Source: Candidatus Cloacimonadota bacterium
GTDB lineage: Bacteria > Hydrothermota > E44-bin80
Assembly (NCBI GenBank): GCA_004376305.1
Contig: SOKD01000148.1
Location: 1-5,777, forward strand
Reading direction: 5' to 3'
Length of the DNA: 5,777 nucleotides
How positions within the stretch are numbered: the stretch's first letter is position 1; the number at the start of each line of letters is the position of its first letter. The notes under the pieces are model-generated. The model saw only the letters and a program-made list of their open reading frames with translations. It searched no databases and had not been told where the DNA came from. Both the position numbers and the translations under genes were made by a program. Shown here one piece after another: positions 4,842-5,777 of the stretch.

Positions 4842-5777
4842 ATGCAAAAATCACGTAAATTTGGTGCCGAAAACTTGCTCAATAAAAAACTGATGGTTGT
4901 CCTCTTTCGGTGGATAATCATACTCATTTCGGCAATATTGCTCTATTACAAAAGAGGTGTATTTCAAATCGATGACCCTGCCGTTATGTTGCTTATTTTT
5001 CTCATATGTTCAAATGGCATCCTGATTTTCATCAAACAACACTTTTTTGAGCAACCAAAATATCTTTTTCTTATTCTTTTTGCCGATATAATTTCTATTT
5101 CTGTTTTGTTCAGGTTTATGTCCTCGGAAAACCATTTGTACATTGTATTTTTTGCAGTACTATTCATAAGTTCCATATCACAGAATGTTAAATGGAGTTT
5201 ACTTATCGCATTTATTGCAACTACTTTTTACCTTTCTATAATCTCCCTGGGCAAAACATCCATCTGGACAGTTCTCATTACAAACCCTGAAGTTTCGATT
5301 AAAATCCCCTTCATCTTTCTTACCGCAATCTGGACCAGTTTCTGGAGCGAACAATACAGAAAGAAGAAGGAGGAGGAGGAAAAAACAAAGCAATTTAACA
5401 AGGAATTGGAGCAGGGGATACGGATTGCAATAGAGAAAGAACGCAGAGTGTCACAAGACCTGAAGAAAATGAAGGAATACAGCGAAAATATACTCAAAAG
5501 CCTTAATTCCGGCATTATTGTTGTTAATAGGCACGGAATCATCACCACAGCCAATCCAAAAGCAAAGGAAATTATTGATCCGCAATTCTGCAACCTGATT
5601 GGAAAACAGTACTCTGAAATTGGGGAGTTTGAGCCATTTATGGATATCCTCAGAACAGGACTTCAAAGAGGAAGAAAAAATGGGATTCATGAAATAGTAC
5701 TCAAGAACGGCAAAATCCTTACTATGACATTTTCACCGCTACAAGAATCTGATAAGGCAAGTGGAGTAACCTTTGTT
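4842..5777 (+). CDS. Membrane-bound PAS sensor histidine kinase, PilS/NtrB-like (3' truncated)
   Basis: The frame is open from ATG4842 to the window end, 312 codons without a stop. The N-terminus holds about six hydrophobic segments (roughly 18-36, 47-65, 74-92, 97-113, 118-135 and 152-168) joined by short loops, with no sizeable periplasmic domain. A highly charged helical stretch follows, probably coiled coil (about 170-218, rich in Lys and Glu), then a PAS domain (about 212-310; SLNSGIIVVNRHGIITTANPKA at its start, shown here only by its features). HisKA and HATPase domains are expected beyond the window and are not seen. Six short-loop membrane helices, a coiled coil and PAS is the layout of PilS-type kinases, which pair with NtrC-family regulators such as PilR. 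The activator at 2703-4079 is therefore a plausible partner. AAGGGAG (4825-4831) lies 10 nt before the ATG, slightly far. The 25-nt gap to the preceding gene suggests one sigma-54-driven operon. A diguanylate cyclase or other output cannot be strictly excluded. Confidence 0.85.
   Translation, partial: MQKSRKFGAENLLNKKLMVVLFRWIIILISAILLYYKRGVFQIDDPAVMLLIFLICSNGILIFIKQHFFEQPKYLFLILFADIISISVLFRFMSSENHLYIVFFAVLFISSISQNVKWSLLIAFIATTFYLSIISLGKTSIWTVLITNPEVSIKIPFIFLTAIWTSFWSEQYRKKKEEEEKTKQFNKELEQGIRIAIEKERRVSQDLKKMKEYSENILKSLNSGIIVVNRHGIITTANPKAKEIIDPQFCNLIGKQYSEIGEFEPFMDILRTGLQRGRKNGIHEIVLKNGKILTMTFSPLQESDKASGVTFV

Noticed and set aside
4862..4879. TTGGTGCCG...CTTGCT as a third sigma-54 promoter
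   Set aside because: GG and GC are 14 rather than 12 bp apart, and the sequence lies inside the kinase coding region.
5199..5690. Minus-strand reading frames opposite the membrane kinase
   Set aside because: They are antisense to a long continuous plus-strand frame with clear membrane helices and a PAS domain, so they are shadows.

Overview
The window is AT-rich and reads as bacterial, probably from a Gram-negative-type, possibly uncultured lineage. This rests on NtrC/sigma-54 regulation, mostly good Shine-Dalgarno sequences, and a palindromic intergenic repeat of a kind I associate with several uncultured phyla. I cannot place it at phylum level from the sequence. Nearly everything here is signal transduction: five of the six genes are two-component proteins, and the sixth is a small protein of unknown function.

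Layout. Bases 1-316 hold the 3' end of a plus-strand gene ending in a receiver domain, probably the tail of a hybrid histidine kinase. A 232-bp convergent gap (317-548) contains a nested palindromic repeat. On the minus strand, 2484 to 549 is a two-gene operon: a stand-alone receiver protein overlaps by 11 bp a soluble GAF-PAS histidine kinase. Across a 218-bp divergent region, a plus-strand gene at 2703-4079 encodes a complete NtrC-family sigma-54 activator (receiver, AAA+ with GAFTGA, Fis-type HTH). After 257 bp of non-coding sequence comes a small plus-strand gene (4337-4816) with a beta-sandwich-like sequence. It is followed at 4842 by a membrane-bound, PAS-containing sensor kinase that runs off the window end.

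How it fits together. Two sequences match the sigma-54 (-24/-12) promoter consensus TGGCACG-N4-TTGCW. One on the minus strand at 2527-2512 is an exact match and lies 27 bp from the receiver/kinase operon start codon. One on the plus strand at 4286-4301 has a single mismatch and starts a leader of about 25 nt, with a strong Shine-Dalgarno, before the small gene. The operons on both sides of the sigma-54 activator gene therefore look sigma-54-dependent, with the activator as their likely regulator. An identical octamer, CATTCTGT, sits about 120 bp upstream of both predicted start sites in the same orientation and is a candidate activator site. The PilS/NtrB-like membrane kinase would be a natural partner for the activator. 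If so, its sigma-54-driven synthesis would form a positive feedback loop, with the small beta-sandwich protein and the soluble kinase/receiver pair as regulated outputs. The promoters and domains are read directly from sequence; the circuit is inference.
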